Assembly: GCF_036634175.1 (NCBI RefSeq)
Contig: NZ_JAZIFX010000001.1
Coordinates: forward strand, 5,704,001 to 5,768,000
DNA length: 64,000 nt
Origin: Streptomyces sp. P9-A2
Lineage (GTDB): Bacteria > Actinomycetota > Actinomycetes > Streptomycetales > Streptomycetaceae
Direction: 5' to 3'
Part shown: piece after piece, positions 33,381-41,849 of the stretch
Layout: every line of letters starts with the position of its first letter
How positions within the stretch are numbered: the first letter of the stretch is position 1
The notes under the pieces: generated by a model
Seen by the model: only the letters and a program-made list of their open reading frames with translations
Told to the model about the DNA's origin: nothing
Database searches by the model: none
Position numbers and translations under genes: made by a program

Positions 33381-34040
33381 GTGCTTCAGCAACTCTTCAG
33401 CCCGTCCCTCCTGCACGCGCTCGACCTGATCGGTATCTTCGTCTTCGCGATCTCGGGCGCCCTGCTGGCCGTTCACAAGAACCTCGACGTCTTCGGCATC
33501 GCGGTCCTCGCCGAGGCCACCGCCCTGGGCGGCGGGCTCTTCCGCGATGTGGTCATCGGCGCTGTGCCGCCCGCCGCCTTCACGGACCTCGGATACTTCG
33601 TGACCCCGCTGCTGGCCGTGGCGCTGGTCTTCTTCCTCCACCCGCACGTCGAGCGAATCCAGAACGCCGTCAACTTCTTCGACGCCGCGGGGCTCGGCCT
33701 GTTCTGCGTCGTCGGCACCGCCAAGGCGTACGACTACGGGCTCAGCCCGGCCGCTTCCGCCTGCCTGGGCCTGGTCACCGCGGTGGGTGGCGGTGTGCTG
33801 CGGGACGTGCTCGCCAACGAGGTGCCCTCGCTGCTGCGCTGGGACCGCGACCTGTACGCGGTACCGGCGATGGTCGGCGCCACGATGGTGGCCCTGTGTA
33901 TCCACTTCGACGTGCTGAACGCGTTCACCAGCAGTTTCGCCGTGATCACGGCGTTCATGCTGCGGCTGCTGGCACTCCGGTACCACTGGCGGGCCCCCCG
34001 CGCGTGGCAGCGTCGCTCGGCGGTCCGCGAGGAGGAGTAG
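33381..34040 (+). CDS. UPF0126 (TRIC-like) integral membrane protein
   Basis: A 219-residue protein with about seven helices made of two related halves, each with a GGG-x-x-RD motif (ALGGGLFRDVVIG, AVGGGVLRDVLANEVP), as in the UPF0126/TRIC cation-channel fold. Some members are annotated as glycine transporters. GTG 33381 gives the usual N terminus (LQQLFSPSLL). TTG 33360 would add 7 residues and sits next to a GAGGGG inside a hairpin arm. Confidence 0.85.
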   Translation: MLQQLFSPSLLHALDLIGIFVFAISGALLAVHKNLDVFGIAVLAEATALGGGLFRDVVIGAVPPAAFTDLGYFVTPLLAVALVFFLHPHVERIQNAVNFFDAAGLGLFCVVGTAKAYDYGLSPAASACLGLVTAVGGGVLRDVLANEVPSLLRWDRDLYAVPAMVGATMVALCIHFDVLNAFTSSFAVITAFMLRLLALRYHWRAPRAWQRRSAVREEE

Positions 34041-34108
34041 GGGAGGGGTGAGGGGTGGACCAGGACCCAAAGCTACCGCTTAGTAGGTGACTCTTGTACT
34101 GTTCATCC

Positions 34109-34969
34109 ATGCCAGAAGCAGCCTCCGCCCCGGCCCTCCGGGCCACCGTCGGTGACAGTGAGTTCGATCGCGACACCGCGGTCACGCCCCGTGAACCGGG
34201 CGTCTACGACGTCGACCTCTCCGCCGGCTGGACGATCATCAGGGCCGTCAACGGCGGTTATCTGCTGGCCGTACTGGGCCGCGCCCTCGCCGACGCCCTG
34301 CCGCACGCGGACCCGTTCACCCTCTCCGCGCACTACCTGACCGCCTCCCAGCCGGGCCCGGCGGTCGTCCGTACCCAGACCGTACGCACCGGACGCACCC
34401 TCTCGACCGGCCAGGCGTCCCTCTTCCAGACCGACGACCAGGGGCGTGAGGTCGAGCGCATCCGTCTCCTGGCCTCCTACGGCGACCTGGACGCCCTCCC
34501 CGACGACGTCCGTACGTCGGCCGAGCCACCCGCGATACCGCCCATGGACCAGTGCTTCGGCCCCGAGGACGGTCCGGCCCCCGTCGACGGCAGCTCCGCC
34601 ATCACGGACCGGCTGATGCTCAAGCTCGATCCGTCGACCCTCGGCTGGGCCCTCGGGAAGCCCTCCGGCAAGGGAGAGATGCGCGCCTGGTTCGGGCTCG
34701 CCGACGGCCGGGACCACGATCCGCTCTCCCTGCTCCTCGCGGTGGACGCACTGCCTCCGACCGCCTTCGAGCTCGGGCTCAAGGGCTGGGTCCCCACGGT
34801 CGAACTGACGGCGCACGTCCGCTCCCGCCCGGCGCCCGGCCCGCTGCGGGTGTCGATCACCACCCGCAACCTCGCCGGCGGTTTCCTCGAGGAGGACGCC
34901 GAGGTCTGGGACAGCGCGGACCGACTGGTCGCCCAGTCCCGCCAGCTCGCCCGGGTGCGCCTGGGCTGA
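34109..34969 (+). CDS. Thioesterase family protein (double hot-dog, TesB-like)
   Basis: A 286-residue protein. The N-terminal half has [21 protein letters not shown] and [31 protein letters not shown], the typical hot-dog strand-helix pattern of acyl-CoA thioesterases (4HBT_3). The C-terminal half repeats the fold ([16 protein letters not shown]). It probably hydrolyses acyl-CoA. ATG 34109 has no Shine-Dalgarno, suggesting a leaderless or near-leaderless mRNA. Confidence 0.85.
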   Translation: MPEAASAPALRATVGDSEFDRDTAVTPREPGVYDVDLSAGWTIIRAVNGGYLLAVLGRALADALPHADPFTLSAHYLTASQPGPAVVRTQTVRTGRTLSTGQASLFQTDDQGREVERIRLLASYGDLDALPDDVRTSAEPPAIPPMDQCFGPEDGPAPVDGSSAITDRLMLKLDPSTLGWALGKPSGKGEMRAWFGLADGRDHDPLSLLLAVDALPPTAFELGLKGWVPTVELTAHVRSRPAPGPLRVSITTRNLAGGFLEEDAEVWDSADRLVAQSRQLARVRLG

Positions 34970-35060
34970 GCGGTTCTTCGCGGTGCGGCCGGCGCGGGGC
35001 ATGTGAACAGGCGTGCCGGTTCCCGGCCGACCGTGCCCCGGGGTCGCCGGGCGCGGCCCG

Positions 35061-35066
35061 TAGAAT
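35061..35066 (+). promoter_or_regulatory. -10 box of a leaderless promoter for the cysteine desulfurase
   Basis: TAGAAT, 10 nt before ATG 35077 with no ribosome site between. This spacing puts the transcription start at or next to the start codon. Confidence 0.6.
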
Positions 35067-35076
35067 CGGTCCCACC

Positions 35077-36246
35077 ATGGCTTACCTCGACCACGCCGCG
35101 ACCACCCCGATGCTTCCCGAGGCGGTCGAGGCACTCACCGAGCACCTCGGCGTCACCGGCAACGCCTCCTCCCTCCACGCCGCCGGCCGACGTGCCCGCC
35201 GGAGTGTCGAGGAAGCCCGCGAAGCCCTCGCCGAAGCCCTCGGCGCCCGTCCCAGCGAGGTGGTCTTCACCTCCGGCGGGACCGAGGCCGACAACCTCGC
35301 CGTGAAGGGCCTGTACTGGGCCCGGCGCGACGCCGACCCGGCCCGCATCCGGGTTCTCGCCAGCCCCGTCGAACACCATGCCGTCCTGGACGCCGTCCAC
35401 TGGCTCGGTGAGCACGAGGGCGCCGTCGTCGAGTACCTGCCCGTCGACTCCCACGGCCGGGTCCACCCGGATGCCCTGCGCGAGGCGATCGCGCGCAACC
35501 CCGACGACGTGGCCCTGGCCACCGCGATGTGGGCCAACAACGAGATCGGGACGATCCTGCCGGTCCGCGAACTCGCCGAGGCCGCCGCCGAGTTCGGTGT
35601 CCCGCTGCACTCCGACGCCGTCCAGGCCTTCGGCCAGGTGCCCGTGGACTTCGCCTCCTCCGGGCTCGCCGCGATGACCGTCTCGGGCCACAAGATCGGC
35701 GGCCCGTACGGCATCGGAGCGCTGGTCCTGGGCCGTGAGCACACCCCCGTGCCGGTGCTGCACGGCGGCGGTCAGGAGCGGCACGTCCGCTCCGGCACGC
35801 TCGACGTACCCGCCGTCGCCTCCTTCGCCGTCGCCGGCCGGCTCGCCGCCGAGCAGCGGGAATGGTTCGCCCGCGAGATCGGCGCGCTCCGCGACGACCT
35901 GGTCGCCGCGGTCCGCGAGGCCGTCCCGAACGCCGTCCTGGGCGGCGACCCCGCGCCCGGGGGACGGCTTCCGGCCAACGCCCACTTCACGTTCCCCGGC
36001 TGTGAGGGCGACTCCCTGCTGCTCCTGCTCGACGCGCAGGGCATCGAGTGCTCCACCGGCTCCGCCTGCACCGCCGGCGTCGCCCAGCCCAGCCACGTCC
36101 TCCTGGCCACCGGCACCGACCCGGACCTGGCCCGCGGCACCCTGCGCTTCTCCCTCGGCCACACCTCCACCGGGGCCGACGTCCAAGCCGTGGCCAAGGC
36201 CATCGGACCGGCGGTGGAACGCGCGCGGGCGGCGGGGCTGACCTAG
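35077..36246 (+). CDS. Cysteine desulfurase (NifS/IscS class V aminotransferase)
   Basis: A 389-residue PLP enzyme that takes sulfur from L-cysteine. The Schiff-base lysine is K206 in [11 protein letters not shown] and the persulfide-bearing cysteine is C331 in [10 protein letters not shown] terminus is [10 protein letters not shown]. mnmA lies 3.5 kb downstream on the same strand, and in many genomes such desulfurases feed MnmA. The stop codon TAG (36244-36246) is part of the CTAG that flanks a MITE, so the element inserted exactly at the end of this gene. Confidence 0.95.
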   Translation: MAYLDHAATTPMLPEAVEALTEHLGVTGNASSLHAAGRRARRSVEEAREALAEALGARPSEVVFTSGGTEADNLAVKGLYWARRDADPARIRVLASPVEHHAVLDAVHWLGEHEGAVVEYLPVDSHGRVHPDALREAIARNPDDVALATAMWANNEIGTILPVRELAEAAAEFGVPLHSDAVQAFGQVPVDFASSGLAAMTVSGHKIGGPYGIGALVLGREHTPVPVLHGGGQERHVRSGTLDVPAVASFAVAGRLAAEQREWFAREIGALRDDLVAAVREAVPNAVLGGDPAPGGRLPANAHFTFPGCEGDSLLLLLDAQGIECSTGSACTAGVAQPSHVLLATGTDPDLARGTLRFSLGHTSTGADVQAVAKAIGPAVERARAAGLT

Positions 36247-36532
36247 GGCCTGTCCGGCGGATCATGCCGGAGACGTGGGGTCTGGCACGCTCTCCCCCGA
36301 GCTCTTCGAGCAGGGGGGACCCCCAGCGGCGTTGTCGTCGGTTGCCGACTCCCCCACGCTCGGCTGCTCCCCCACTCTCGGCTGCGCTCGAGCGGGAGGG
36401 ACCCCCATGCGCGGGAGGGGCCCCCATCGCGTCGGCGCCCTCCTCCGCCTTGCAGCTGAACGCACCAGACCCCACTTGTCCCAGATGGACGGACACCGCC
36501 GATTACCTCCGACTTGATCCGCCGGACAGGCT
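36247..36532. mobile_element. 286-bp MITE with terminal inverted repeats and CTAG duplication
   Basis: The ends are GGCCTGTCCGGCGGATCA (left) and the complement of AGCCTGTCCGGCGGATCA (right), 17 of 18 matching, flanked on both sides by CTAG (36243-36246, 36533-36536). A subterminal inverted repeat (GTGGGGTCTGG at 36275-36285, CCAGACCCCAC at 36465-36475) extends the fold. No transposase inside. The ends look like those of Streptomyces IS5-family elements, and an IS5-type transposase relic lies 300 bp downstream. Confidence 0.85.
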
Positions 36533-36535
36533 CTA

Positions 36536-36830
36536 GGCGGTTTCGTTCAAGAGCACCGGATCGTCGGTTCGGGTGGGCCGTTGACCGACGCCCGGCGGCC
36601 GACGCCCGGCGGCCGACGCCCGGCGGCCGCAGACGGACCCGTCCGCACCAACCGGACCGTTTCGATGCCGATACAGACAGATCTGCACCGGGTCTTGAAC
36701 CCTTCATGCCCACACTGCTGGGCGTGAGTCAGCCTCGCCTTGTCCACGGGGCTCTCAGGCCCGGGCATACTCAAAGGCTCGGCACGCGCCCCGATGGTCA
36801 GCTCCCACCGGCCTTCACCTCCCCTTGGCG
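36536..36830. other. Intergenic stretch between MITE and transposase relic
   Basis: Contains three tandem 14-bp copies of GACGCCCGGCGGCC (about 36588-36630) and no gene with coding bias. Possibly further decayed IS sequence. Confidence 0.4.
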
Positions 36831-37099
36831 TACTCCTCCCGCGCGCTCCGCGACCACCTGCGAAAACGCGACATCCGTGCGGTGATCCCCGTCCCCGCGA
36901 ACCGGCGAGGCCACAGGCCGCGTCGCGGCGGCCGGGGCGGCAGACCGCCGGCCTTCGACCGTGAGACACACCAGCAGCGCAACACCGTCGAGCGGTGAGT
37001 CAACCGGCTCGGGCAAGGGCGCGGTATCGCGACCCGTTACGGGAAGACGGCCATGACGTGCCCTGCCGGACTCCACACCCCGGGCATCCCCCTCCGGTC
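36831..37099 (+). pseudogene. IS5-family transposase C-terminal relic
   Basis: One frame reads YSSRALRDHLRKRDIRAVIP, RRGGRGGRPPAFDRE, QRNTVER, stop (TGA 36996), then VNRLGQGRGIATRYGKTA. This is the C-terminal end of an IS5-type DDE transposase, including the R-x3-E motif region; the family residue at the stop is normally Cys. The N-terminal two thirds are missing. The strand matches the flanking MITE region, marking an old IS insertion. Confidence 0.8.
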
Positions 37100-37170
37100 C
37101 ACCCGACAACCCGGGCAAAACCGCCTACCGTGCACGAGCTCGTCGGTGCGGCCGACGGCCTGTGCGTGCT

Positions 37171-38046
37171 TCAGTGGCCGATGCCGTTCAGTTCGGCCAC
37201 GTCCTCGTCGGAGAGGGAGAGCCCGGCGCCTGCGATGTTCTCGCGCAGATGGGCGGTGGACGAGGTGCCGGGGATGAGCAGGATGTTCGGCGAGCGTCGC
37301 ATCAGCCAGGCCAGCGCGACCGACATCGGCGTCGCCTCCAGCCGGCTCGCGACCTGCGAGAGGGTCTCGGACTGGAGTGGCGTGAAGCCGCCCAGGGGGA
37401 AGAACGGCACGTAGGCGATGCGGGCGGCGGCGAGGCGATCGACGAGGTCGTCGTCGTGGCGGTGGGCGAGGTTGTACATGTTCTGCACGCACACGATCGG
37501 GGTGATGCCGCGCGCCTCGGCGACCTGCTCCGCAGTGACATTGCTGACGCCGAGGTGGCGGATCAGACCGTCTCGCTGGAGGTCGACGAGTGTCTCGAGC
37601 GCTTCGGCGATCGAGCCGGGCCGGGGGCCCTGGGCGTCGCCCATGCGCATGTTGACCAGGTCGAGGGTCTCGACACCGAGGGAGTCGAGGTTCTCGTGGA
37701 CCTGCTTGCGCAGGTCTTCGGGGCGCCGGGCGGTGGGCCAGCCGCCCTGCGCGTCGCGGGTCGCGCCCACCTTGGTGGCGATGAACAGCGACTCCGGGTA
37801 GGGGTGCAGCGCTTCGCGGATCAGCTCGTTCGTGATGCGCGGGCCGTAGGCGTCGCTGGTGTCGATGTGGGTGATCCCGAGGCCGACCGCCTTGCGCAGG
37901 ACGGCCAGGGCGCCGTCGTGGTCGGCGGGCGGCCCCATGACCCACGGGCCGGCGAGTTGCATCGCGCCGTAGCCGAACCGGGTGACGGTCGAGTCGCCCA
38001 GCGTCCAGGTTCCGCCGGGAAGAGGAGGTGTGAAGGCGGTCTCCAT
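37171..38046 (-). CDS. Aldo/keto reductase
   Basis: A 291-residue TIM-barrel NADPH-dependent oxidoreductase. It has Asp/Tyr of the tetrad in HIDTSDAYG, FIATKVG with the Lys, and the C-terminal nucleotide site LLIPGTSSTAHLREN. Substrate unknown. Divergent from an HxlR regulator gene 121 bp away, the usual arrangement for a regulator and its redox-enzyme target. Confidence 0.92.
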   Translation of the reverse strand: METAFTPPLPGGTWTLGDSTVTRFGYGAMQLAGPWVMGPPADHDGALAVLRKAVGLGITHIDTSDAYGPRITNELIREALHPYPESLFIATKVGATRDAQGGWPTARRPEDLRKQVHENLDSLGVETLDLVNMRMGDAQGPRPGSIAEALETLVDLQRDGLIRHLGVSNVTAEQVAEARGITPIVCVQNMYNLAHRHDDDLVDRLAAARIAYVPFFPLGGFTPLQSETLSQVASRLEATPMSVALAWLMRRSPNILLIPGTSSTAHLRENIAGAGLSLSDEDVAELNGIGH

Positions 38047-38167
38047 CGCAGTGCCTTTCGCTTCTTGTCAGGGGTGGTGTCTCCGTCCCCCTTGCACCAG
38101 CATGGGAGAGCTGCTTCCCTTCGGGAAGTAGGCACTCTGAAGTGCGTAACTTCCCCAGAAGCGGACG
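38047..38167. promoter_or_regulatory. Divergent promoter region with two palindromes (candidate HxlR operator)
   Basis: CTTCCC-TTC-GGGAAG (38114-38128) and GCACT-CTGA-AGTGC (38132-38145) lie side by side between the aldo/keto reductase and HxlR genes. HxlR proteins bind inverted repeats in such intergenic spaces. Confidence 0.5.
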
Positions 38168-38752
38168 GTGAGATCGGTGACGACGACGAAGGCCGAGAAA
38201 AGGGCGCAGGGCAAGGCGGAGTACAACGCGTTCCTGGCGGTGTGCCCCAGCCGTCAGCTCCTCGACCGGATCTCGGACAAGTGGGTCGTCCTGATCCTGT
38301 GTGCGCTGGGTGGTGACGCGTCCGAAGAGCACCCCGGCGCATCGCGCGCCCCGAAAGCGATGCGCTACTCCGAACTCGCCCGGCTGCTGGTCGGTGTCAG
38401 CCAGAAGATGCTGACCCAGACCCTGCGAGCCCTCGAACGCGACGGCTTGCTCACCCGCACCGTGACGCCCACGGTTCCCGTTACCGTCACCTACGAGCTG
38501 ACCGACCTCGGCCTCTCGCTCCACCACCTGACACGCGGGCTCAGGCAGTGGGCGCAGACCCACATGGACCAGGTCCTCACCAGCCGTGAGAAGCACGACG
38601 CGCGGGGGACGGATCGAGCCGCTGCTTCCGGACCGGACGCGCGACCGGGCCCGCGCCCGCAGCCGGAACGACGAACGGCCGATCCGAACGAGACCGCCCG
38701 GCCCTCCGGGCGCGACAACGACCTACGAGACGGGTTCCCTTCGCCGGTATGA
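38168..38752 (+). CDS. HxlR-family winged-helix regulator with abnormal C-terminal tail
   Basis: A 194-residue protein (GTG 38168; GTG 38177 would remove 3). Residues about 20-135 are a standard HxlR domain: CPSRQLLDRISDKWVVLIL, RYSELARLLVGVSQKMLTQTLRALERDGLLTR. HxlR proteins are normally 110-150 residues. The remaining 55 residues are Arg/Pro/Asp-rich and are coded antisense to a TPP riboswitch, whose core contains the TGA stop. The native 3' end has probably been replaced by a junction with foreign DNA. Confidence 0.88.
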   Translation: MRSVTTTKAEKRAQGKAEYNAFLAVCPSRQLLDRISDKWVVLILCALGGDASEEHPGASRAPKAMRYSELARLLVGVSQKMLTQTLRALERDGLLTRTVTPTVPVTVTYELTDLGLSLHHLTRGLRQWAQTHMDQVLTSREKHDARGTDRAAASGPDARPGPRPQPERRTADPNETARPSGRDNDLRDGFPSPV

Positions 38753-38840
38753 CCCGGATCAGGTGACTAGGGGTCGCCTTCCGGTCCTGTCCTGCGACCT
38801 TCCGGCCTCTCAGCACGACCGTCGACGTCGGCACCAGCGG
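38722..38840 (-). promoter_or_regulatory. Orphan TPP (THI-box) riboswitch
   Basis: On the minus strand the conserved pieces appear in order: GGTGCC, CTGAGAGGCC (CTGAGA at 38808-38813), an extended P3 arm, CCTGATCCGG (38754-38763), TCATACCGG and CGGCGAAGGGA (38736-38746). These match the thiamine pyrophosphate aptamer. A 7-bp hairpin follows (CGCCCGG/CCGGGCG, about 38696-38713), possibly its expression platform. No thiamine gene lies downstream; the strand runs antisense through the HxlR gene. Confidence 0.85.
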
Positions 38841-38981
38841 AAGTCGAAACTTCGCGCTGAAGTCGGCTACTCCGGTCGAACTCCCTCACTCATCCCGTAG
38901 GCCTGTTCTTATGATAGAACGCCCATTTCTGGATGGAAGGGGGTGGGTTGAGATTTTTTGTCCAGTTTTCGGGTGGCGGAG

Positions 38982-39662
38982 TCAGGCCGTCGCCGTGAGC
39001 GCCTGACGCACGAGCTTCATGTAGCGGTCCCAGTCCCAGTGCGGCCCCGGGTCGGTGTGGTCGGTGCCCGGCACCTCGATGTGCCCGATGATGTGCTTCC
39101 GGTCGACGGGTATGTCGTAGCGCGCGCATATCCGGGCCGTGAGCCGGGCCGAGGCCTCGTACATCTCGTCCGTCAGGTCCTGCGGCCGGTCCACGAAGCC
39201 CTCGTGCTCGATGCCGATACTGCGCTCGTTGTATGCGCGGTTGCCCGCCTGGTAGGCCACGTCCAGCTCGCGGATCATCTGCGTGATGCGCCCGTCCTGC
39301 CCGACGATGTAGTGCGTGGACGCCTGGTGCCCCGGGTCCTGGAAGGCCCGTACCGCGCTGTCGAAACTGCCCTGCGTGACATGGACGATCACCATGTCGA
39401 TATCGAAGTCGTCGGGTCGGTCCGCGCGCCGCCAGTTGGCGTCCGAGGCCGCCACCCAGCGGGCGCCCGCGAAGTCGACCACGCCCTGCTTGCGCGGCTT
39501 CTCGACCCCGGGCATCCGCCACCACAGGCGGCCCAGCTCGTCCCGCGCCAGCACGGCCGTACCCGCGGCGGCGGCCACCCCGCCGACGATCAGGGCCCGC
39601 CGGCCGATGCGACGGTCCCCGTCCTTGCCGGCCCGGTCCGTGGAAGCTCTTCTTTCCCCCAT
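38982..39662 (-). CDS. Peptidoglycan amidase (N-acetylmuramoyl-L-alanine amidase, Amidase_2)
   Basis: A 226-residue exported Zn amidase. The N terminus [20 protein letters not shown] looks like a twin-arginine or Sec signal. Zn ligands are suggested by the His of VIVHVTQG, the His of GIEHEGF region and [10 protein letters not shown]. It has [10 protein letters not shown] and [17 protein letters not shown], both family hallmarks. ATG 39662 lies 60 bp from divergent mnmA. Confidence 0.9.
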   Translation of the reverse strand: MGERRASTDRAGKDGDRRIGRRALIVGGVAAAAGTAVLARDELGRLWWRMPGVEKPRKQGVVDFAGARWVAASDANWRRADRPDDFDIDMVIVHVTQGSFDSAVRAFQDPGHQASTHYIVGQDGRITQMIRELDVAYQAGNRAYNERSIGIEHEGFVDRPQDLTDEMYEASARLTARICARYDIPVDRKHIIGHIEVPGTDHTDPGPHWDWDRYMKLVRQALTATA

Positions 39663-39721
39663 GCGATCAACAACGGATACCCGGTGGCTCTGGTTCCCGT
39701 TCCCCGTACCCTGGAACGGTT

Positions 39722-40864
39722 ATGACTGAGATCCCGCAGCCCTCCCGCCCCCGCCCCCTCCGGGTACTGGCCGCCATGTCCGGCGGCGTCGACTCCGCCG
39801 TGGCCGCCGCCCGTGCCGCCGAAGCGGGCCACGACGTGACCGGCGTCCACCTCGCGCTCTCCGCGAACCCCCAGTCCTTCCGCACGGGCGCGCGGGGCTG
39901 CTGCACCATCGAGGACTCGCGCGACGCCCGCCGTGCCGCGGACGTCATCGGCATCCCGTTCTACGTGTGGGACCTCGCCGACCGCTTCCGCGAGGACGTC
40001 GTGGAGAACTTCGTCGCCGAGTACGAGGCCGGCCGCACCCCCAACCCGTGCCTGCGCTGCAACGAGAAGATCAAGTTCGCCGCGCTGCTCGACAAGGCCC
40101 TGGCCCTCGGCTTCGACGCCGTGGCCACCGGCCACTACGCGCGCGTGGTCACCCTGTCCGACGGCACGCGCGAACTGCACCGCGCCTCCGACATGGCCAA
40201 GGACCAGTCGTACGTCCTGGGGGTGCTGGACGACCGGCAGCTCGCCCACGCGATGTTCCCGCTCGGCGACACGGTCACCACCAAGGACGAGATCCGCGCG
40301 GAGGCCGAGCGCAGGGGACTGGCGGTGGCCAAGAAGCCCGACTCGCACGACATCTGCTTCATCGCCGACGGCGACACCCAGGGCTTCCTCGCGAACCGGC
40401 TGGGCCGGGCCGAGGGCGACATCGTCGACGAGTCCGGCGTCAGGGTCGGCACGCACGAGGGCGCCCACGGCTTCACCATCGGCCAGCGCAAGGGCCTGCG
40501 GATCGGCACCCCCGCCCCCGACGGCAAGCCCCGCTACGTCCTCGACATCTCCCCGGTGACCAACACGGTCACCGTCGGCCCCGCGGACTCCCTCGATGTC
40601 GGCGCGCTCACCGCGATCGAGCCCCGCTGGTGCGGCACCGCCCCGACCGGCCCCGGCACCTACACCGCCCAGCTCCGCGCCCACGGCGACGAGACCGAGG
40701 TCACCGCCGAGCTCATCGACGGCACCCTGGAGGTGTCGTTCAAGGAGCCGGTCCGCGGCGTGGCCCCCGGCCAGGCGATCGTCCTCTACGCCGGCACCCG
40801 AGTGGTCGGCTCCGCCACCATCGCCACGACGTCCCGTACGACGAAGACGCCCACGGCGGTCTGA
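39722..40864 (+). CDS. mnmA: tRNA-specific 2-thiouridylase MnmA
   Basis: A 380-residue enzyme that thiolates U34 of Glu, Gln and Lys tRNAs. It has the PP-loop SGGVDS (residues 20-25), catalytic cysteines C110 (NPCLRCN) and C212 (HDICFIAD), and the C-terminal beta-barrel with [12 protein letters not shown] 39722 is close to the divergent amidase promoter. Downstream of the cysteine desulfurase, its probable sulfur source. Confidence 0.96.
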   Translation: MTEIPQPSRPRPLRVLAAMSGGVDSAVAAARAAEAGHDVTGVHLALSANPQSFRTGARGCCTIEDSRDARRAADVIGIPFYVWDLADRFREDVVENFVAEYEAGRTPNPCLRCNEKIKFAALLDKALALGFDAVATGHYARVVTLSDGTRELHRASDMAKDQSYVLGVLDDRQLAHAMFPLGDTVTTKDEIRAEAERRGLAVAKKPDSHDICFIADGDTQGFLANRLGRAEGDIVDESGVRVGTHEGAHGFTIGQRKGLRIGTPAPDGKPRYVLDISPVTNTVTVGPADSLDVGALTAIEPRWCGTAPTGPGTYTAQLRAHGDETEVTAELIDGTLEVSFKEPVRGVAPGQAIVLYAGTRVVGSATIATTSRTTKTPTAV

Positions 40865-40910
40865 CACCGGGGCGTCCGACGGGGTCGGCACGGTGAGCTG
40901 GTCGAAAACC

Positions 40911-40986
40911 GTGAGCAGTTGGCGGGCGACTGTCACTTTGACGCTCGAATGAGCGCCAAAGTGACAGTGGGGCCCGGAGTGCTCAC
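40911..40986 (+). terminator. Nested hairpin after mnmA
   Basis: A 12-bp perfect stem ACTGTCACTTTG (40929-40940) / CAAAGTGACAGT (40957-40968) continues past one mismatch into CGCTC/GAGCG with a GAAT loop. The whole is bracketed by GTGAGCA (40911-40917) and TGCTCAC (40980-40986) and followed by GCTTTTGGG. It is less GC-rich than other terminators here. Confidence 0.7.
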
Positions 40987-41095
40987 GCTTTTGGGAAGGT
41001 GGAGTATCCCCTCTGGACGCGGGTGATCGTCACGGTCACCGGAAACGGCGGGCGGGTGCCGGCGCCTGCACACCCGTCACGGCTTCCTCGCCCCG

Positions 41096-41467
41096 TCAAT
41101 GGTCCTGCGGCTGTGCGGGGAACTCGTGGACGAGTTGGATCTCACCGACGATGTGGGCGTTGAACTCGTCGAGTTCCCCGGCCGGAACCCACAGCTCGAG
41201 GATGGTCCGCCCGCCCGCCTGCTGCACGGGATACCGGGCGAGGAACTCCGACTCGACCTCGAAGCGGGTGACGAACCCGGCACCGTCGTGCTTCACGTTC
41301 CAGTCCCGGGCGATCCTGATCGCGTAGTCCTCGTCGAGGACCGGATAGAAGACCGGCTGCTCGGGCAACCGGGGCGGCCAGGCCCGCCACCCCGACTCCC
41401 GGACCAGCTCCAGCTCCTTGGGCCCGGTCGGACGCCACAGCGTCGTCGTCGCCTGTCGGACGGTCAT
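41096..41467 (-). CDS. Small conserved Streptomyces protein (often labelled ADP-ribosylation/crystallin J1)
   Basis: A 123-residue protein with LWRPTGPKELELVRESGWRA, FYPVLDEDYAIRIARDWNVK and ELWVPAGELDEFNAHIVGEI. The label is a database habit; no ADP-ribosylhydrolase residues are visible. ATG 41467 with GGGGAG site; the frame is open 38 residues upstream but that part looks non-coding. Function unknown. Confidence 0.85.
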   Translation of the reverse strand: MTVRQATTTLWRPTGPKELELVRESGWRAWPPRLPEQPVFYPVLDEDYAIRIARDWNVKHDGAGFVTRFEVESEFLARYPVQQAGGRTILELWVPAGELDEFNAHIVGEIQLVHEFPAQPQDH

Positions 41468-41636
41468 CGATACTGCTCCCCGTACGTCGAGAACCGCGGA
41501 AACGGCTGATCGGAATACCGGACGATACCGACACACCAAGTCTTGCGACCACACGGTTTTCCACCCGTGCACGTCCCGCACGCTATGCGGCCACCGGCGC
41601 CTGTGTCTTTGAGTGAATGCCTGTGGTGCGTGGTCG

Positions 41637-41837
41637 TTAGAGACCTACGTGGCTTACGGCCCCGGCTCGGGCGGCATTGACGAACAAGGAGAACGCCGTC
41701 CGGCCGATGGCGAAGGCCAGGGTGGGGCGGACGCTGTCCCGGATCGCCATCCGTTCGCTGTCGTGGACCGCAACCTCTATGCAGGCGTTGCCGGAAGCCT
41801 CGGAGAACGAGGACTTGAACCATTTCAAATCGGACAA
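41637..41837 (-). CDS. DUF397 small protein
   Basis: A 66-residue protein: KWFKSSFSEASGNACIEVAV, then MAIRDSVRPTLAFAIGRTAFSLFV, the DUF397 pattern (WxKSS-S, NxCxEVA, VRDSK). It is coded 12 nt downstream of an XRE regulator gene and forms a conserved partner module with it. In whiJ-like loci the small protein modulates the DNA-binding partner. Confidence 0.93.
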   Translation of the reverse strand: MSDLKWFKSSFSEASGNACIEVAVHDSERMAIRDSVRPTLAFAIGRTAFSLFVNAARAGAVSHVGL

Positions 41838-41849
41838 GACTGGTACCTC

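Noticed and set aside
36247..36532. Protein-coding gene inside the MITE
   Set aside because: Short open frames only, on both strands, with no similarity to transposases.
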